From assembly GCA_035299025.1 (NCBI GenBank), contig DATGXK010000014.1:254494-318493 (forward strand): a stretch of DNA of 64,000 bases, in the 5' to 3' direction. The notes beneath the pieces are model-generated. The model was not told where the DNA came from. It made no database searches and was given only the letters and a program-made list of their open reading frames with translations. This stretch comes from Leadbetterella sp035299025 (lineage in GTDB: Bacteria; Bacteroidota; Bacteroidia; Cytophagales; Spirosomataceae). Positions 61,509 through 64,000 of this stretch are shown here, piece after piece (within the stretch, counting starts at the first letter, position 1; each line of letters starts with the position of its first letter). Both the position numbers and the translations under genes were made by a program.

Positions 61509-62627
61509 ATGAAAACCCGAACAAAAATTATAATTCCGATATTGTTAGCTGTGACACAGCTCTGCTTCGCCCAGCCTACACCACGCCCAAATGTGGTGTC
61601 GCCCGAGGTACATGCCGATAACAGCGTAACATTCCGATTTTACACCCCAAAGGCAACAGAAGTAAAATTGAATGCACAGTTTGAAAAATCGGCTTTGCCC
61701 ATGACCAAAGACCAGCAAGGCGTTTGGTCAGTGAAAACCAGCCCTATCAAGCCAGATATGTACCCATATTCGTTCAATGTTGATGGCGTATCGGTGGCTG
61801 ACCCAAACAATACCGCTATTTTCCCGAATGAAGGTTTTCAAAATAGTGTAGTCGAAATTACGGGAAGTACTCCATTAGTGCATACTTTACAAAATGTTCC
61901 TCATGGTACTGTGTCTTACCGATACTATCAATCGCCCGAACTCGGTACTCGTCCAGTAGTTATTTACACGCCAGCTGGCTATGAAACTAACCCAAATGCC
62001 AAATATCCAGTGCTTTATTTGCTTCATGGCACAACTGACACAGAAGAAACTTGGACAAAAGTAGGCCGTGCAAATATTATTCTCGATAACCTCATTGCTC
62101 AAGGAAAAGCCAAACCCATGATTATTGTGATGCCATACGGAAGAGCCTATCCAGTTATTTCTAAATCGTCGGGAAGCCTCAGAAATTGGGATAATCTGCA
62201 AGAATTTAAGAAAGACTTTTTCGGAAATCTGATGCCTTTCGTAGAGAAAAATTACCGAACTATTAACAACAAAGATAACCGAGCAATCGCAGGTTTCTCA
62301 GGTGGTGGTGGCACTACCATGTATTTTGGATTTAACAATACTGACCAATTTGCTTACGTGTGCGGATTTGCCCCTGGAATGCTCAAAAATGAATTCGACC
62401 GTAACAATGAGGCGGCTTTCAAAGACCCAGCAAAAACCGATAAAAATCTCAAACTTCTTTGGATTGGTGTTGGCAAAGAAGACCCGCTTTATACTGTCAA
62501 TCAAGAATTTATGAAAGTTCTTGATGAGAAGAAAATCAAATATGAAAGCCTTTTTACCGAAGGTGGACACACATGGATGAACGTAAAACACTATCTGAGC
62601 GTAATCGCCCCCAAACTTTTTAAATAA
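61509..62627 (+). CDS. CE1-like esterase with N-terminal E-set domain
   Basis: A 372-residue exported esterase with signal peptide (to about residue 21, CFAQ). Residues about 25-115 form a CBM48-like/E-set domain (VTFRFYTPKATEVKLNAQFE). The esterase domain (about 130-372) carries YLLHGTTDTEETW, IIVMPYGRAYP, the nucleophile Ser in IAGFSGGGGTT and His in TEGGHTWMNVKHYL. Such enzymes act as feruloyl or acetyl esterases on xylan. The next gene is a paralogue, so this is a tandem duplication. Confidence 0.9.
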   Translation: MKTRTKIIIPILLAVTQLCFAQPTPRPNVVSPEVHADNSVTFRFYTPKATEVKLNAQFEKSALPMTKDQQGVWSVKTSPIKPDMYPYSFNVDGVSVADPNNTAIFPNEGFQNSVVEITGSTPLVHTLQNVPHGTVSYRYYQSPELGTRPVVIYTPAGYETNPNAKYPVLYLLHGTTDTEETWTKVGRANIILDNLIAQGKAKPMIIVMPYGRAYPVISKSSGSLRNWDNLQEFKKDFFGNLMPFVEKNYRTINNKDNRAIAGFSGGGGTTMYFGFNNTDQFAYVCGFAPGMLKNEFDRNNEAAFKDPAKTDKNLKLLWIGVGKEDPLYTVNQEFMKVLDEKKIKYESLFTEGGHTWMNVKHYLSVIAPKLFK

Positions 62628-62646
62628 TAAACCTTTCTCTATAATT

Positions 62647-63810
62647 ATGAAAACAAACAAAAGTCTGTTCATTTTAGCCCTAATTACCTTTTTGGGCTTT
62701 AGCAATTTTGCACAAGGACAACCACCTCGTGGCCCAATTGTGGTTTCTCCGAAAGTAAATCCTGATAAGACAGTAACTTTCTCATTTTTAGCACCGACTG
62801 CCACTACTGTTTTGCTCGATGGTAATCAATTTGGTTCGGCAAATGTACCAATGACTAAAGGCGAAAATGGTGTTTGGTCAATAACAGTTGGCCCAGTTAA
62901 GCCTGATATTTATCCGTATGGATTTAAAGTAGATGGAGTCACCGTGAATGACCCAGCTAATACTTATTTGTTTCCAAATGAGCGTTTCAAGGGTAGTTTG
63001 GTAGAAATCCCTTCGGATTCTCCTGCAATTTATGCCCTTCAAAATGTTCCTCATGGTTCTATAACCTACGAATATTATCCATCAGTAGAAGGTTCTACGG
63101 GTACGGTAGTAGTTTATACACCAGCAGGTTATAGCAAAGAAACTGCAAAAAAATACCCTGTTTATTACCTAATAAGTGGCACAACAGATACTGAGGAAAC
63201 TTTCTGGAAAGTGGGAAAAGTGCACTTAATGCTTGACAATATGATTGCCCAAGGCAAAGCAAAGCCGATGATTGTGGTGATGCCTTACGGAAATCCGATG
63301 GCACGTATTGCTGAACAAACTGGCAAAGATAAACCATCTGATGTAATGAGCCGTGATGGTGAAGATGCCCTCAAACGCATGAAATTATTTGAAACAGACC
63401 TTATCACGAATATTATTCCTTACGTCGAGAAAAATTATCGAGTAATTGCCAACCGTGATAATCGTGCCATCGGCGGTTTCTCTCGTGGTGGCGGCCAAAC
63501 GCTCCGTGCTGCCTTCAACAATGTCGATAAATTTGCTTATGTATGTAGCTATGCGTCATATATTTCTCCTGCTGAAATGGACAAAAGCTTCACCAACATC
63601 ACCGCAAATCCTGCTAAAACCAACAAAGATTTCAAACTTTTATGGTCAGGTATTGGCACTGAAGATTTCTTGTACAAAGGCACAACTGAATGGGAAGCAT
63701 ACTTGAAAGACAAAAATATAAACGTGAAAACTTACGCCATTCCAGGTGGACATACTTGGATGAATGTGAAGCAGTACCTCAATGAAACTTTGCCAATTTT
63801 GTTTAAATAA
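62647..63810 (+). CDS. CE1-like esterase with N-terminal E-set domain (paralogue)
   Basis: A 387-residue exported esterase with signal peptide (to about residue 24, NFAQ). It shares domain order and motifs with the preceding gene: VTFSFLAPTATTVLLDGNQ, LQNVPHGSITYEYYP, YLISGTTDTEETFW, IVVMPYG, nucleophile Ser in IGGFSRGGGQT and His in PGGHTWMNVKQYL. The main difference is an insert of about 12 residues after the MPYG block (EQTGKDKPSDVMSRDG), near the active-site entrance, suggesting changed substrate choice. Confidence 0.9.
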   Translation: MKTNKSLFILALITFLGFSNFAQGQPPRGPIVVSPKVNPDKTVTFSFLAPTATTVLLDGNQFGSANVPMTKGENGVWSITVGPVKPDIYPYGFKVDGVTVNDPANTYLFPNERFKGSLVEIPSDSPAIYALQNVPHGSITYEYYPSVEGSTGTVVVYTPAGYSKETAKKYPVYYLISGTTDTEETFWKVGKVHLMLDNMIAQGKAKPMIVVMPYGNPMARIAEQTGKDKPSDVMSRDGEDALKRMKLFETDLITNIIPYVEKNYRVIANRDNRAIGGFSRGGGQTLRAAFNNVDKFAYVCSYASYISPAEMDKSFTNITANPAKTNKDFKLLWSGIGTEDFLYKGTTEWEAYLKDKNINVKTYAIPGGHTWMNVKQYLNETLPILFK

Positions 63811-63821
63811 AAATCTGAACT

Positions 63822-63835
63822 ATAATATTCAACTC
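63822..63835 (+). promoter_or_regulatory. TATTCAACTC leader motif
   Basis: ATAATATTCAACTC, seven bases before the ATG at 63843. Confidence 0.35.
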
Positions 63836-63842
63836 ATAAAAC

Positions 63843-64000
63843 ATGAAAAACTTTCTCAAAATTAGGCTTCTCGCTGCCTCTATCGTGGGTAGTATCAACT
63901 TTGCACAGGCACAACAGCCTGCCATTGTCGAAGATTTCAAACCTTCGGTACTTAACCAACCGCAACAAGAATACCCGCAGGTAAACTCGCAGGGTTATGC
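63843..64000 (+). CDS. Third CE1-like esterase (partial, cut by window edge)
   Basis: The first 52 residues are visible: a signal peptide (MKNFLKIRLLAAS, ending AQAQ), then QPAIVEDFKPSVLNQPQQEY and PQVNSQGY. This opening is typical of secreted CE1-type esterases of the xylan-esterase group, which start with a short linker ahead of an E-set domain. The gene runs off the right edge. Gap of 32 bp to the previous gene. Confidence 0.7.
   Translation, partial: MKNFLKIRLLAASIVGSINFAQAQQPAIVEDFKPSVLNQPQQEYPQVNSQGY

Noticed and set aside
1..64000. Riboswitches and rRNA or intact tRNA genes
   Set aside because: No conserved cores were recognised; the only tRNA-like sequence is the 3' fragment at 3694-3740 and its decayed copy.

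Overview
The window looks like the chromosome of a member of the Bacteroidota, most likely order Cytophagales. It is AT-rich and has no Shine-Dalgarno pattern. Many secreted proteins have short Bacteroidota-type signal peptides ending in A-Q, and lipoproteins, TTG starts, Bacteroidota-type NUDIX regulation and a large block of plant-cell-wall enzymes are all present. No rRNA, intact tRNA or CRISPR array was seen.

Region by region: (1) 1-3900 is the end of a small integrated element. It has a putative rolling-circle-type replication initiator, an excisionase-like helix-turn-helix protein, an accessory protein and a tyrosine integrase, and it abuts a 3' half of tRNA-Val(UAC) followed by a second, decayed copy. 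(2) 4181-13298 holds two lipoproteins, then a secreted oxidation and sugar set: FAD oxidoreductase, FG-GAP protein, a cupredoxin/propeller/HEAT fusion and a DUF1080 hydrolase, interrupted by a HepT/MntA toxin-antitoxin pair. (3) 13474-22597 holds an outer-membrane barrel, a YegD-like Hsp70, a two-component system, a SulP transporter with two beta-carbonic anhydrases (inorganic carbon handling) and an M61 peptidase. (4) 22929-28081 is the most unusual locus: three secreted subunits sharing one C-terminal signature, a chaperone-like protein and an usher-like outer-membrane protein. (5) 28086-35843 is housekeeping and accessory: a cytosolic papain-like protease, small membrane proteins, ATP-grasp, a NUDIX regulator followed by an LLM oxidoreductase, an alcohol dehydrogenase, an SGNH hydrolase, GNAT and VOC proteins. 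(6) 36199-44878 is an accessory, low-density stretch. It holds a large secreted repeat protein, a YadA-like head/S74 chaperone protein, an SH3/PBCV adaptor protein, a DUF6978-DUF1828 pair inside inverted repeats with an attC-like hairpin, and a 21-bp minisatellite. (7) 44879-47230 is a cytochrome c/PQQ dehydrogenase. (8) 47697-64000 is a tightly spaced co-directional cluster of secreted glycosidases and esterases: GH95, GH43, GH43, GH97, SASA esterase, alpha/beta hydrolase, type-B carboxylesterase, GH29 and three CE1-like esterases. It points to stripping fucose, arabinose/xylose, galactose or glucose, and acetyl/feruloyl groups from hemicellulose. No SusC/SusD pair is visible, so it is a degradative cluster whose transporter lies elsewhere or beyond the right edge.

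Two cross-cutting signals stand out. The first is a TATTCAACC-like leader found 4-12 bases before seven start codons. The second is a set of strong hairpins at operon boundaries, including one placed like a pilin-operon attenuator. The best candidates for an undescribed system are the chaperone-usher-like locus at 22.9-28.1 kb and the inverted-repeat-flanked DUF6978/DUF1828 module at 42.6-44.2 kb. All function calls come from reading motifs, with no database search behind them.
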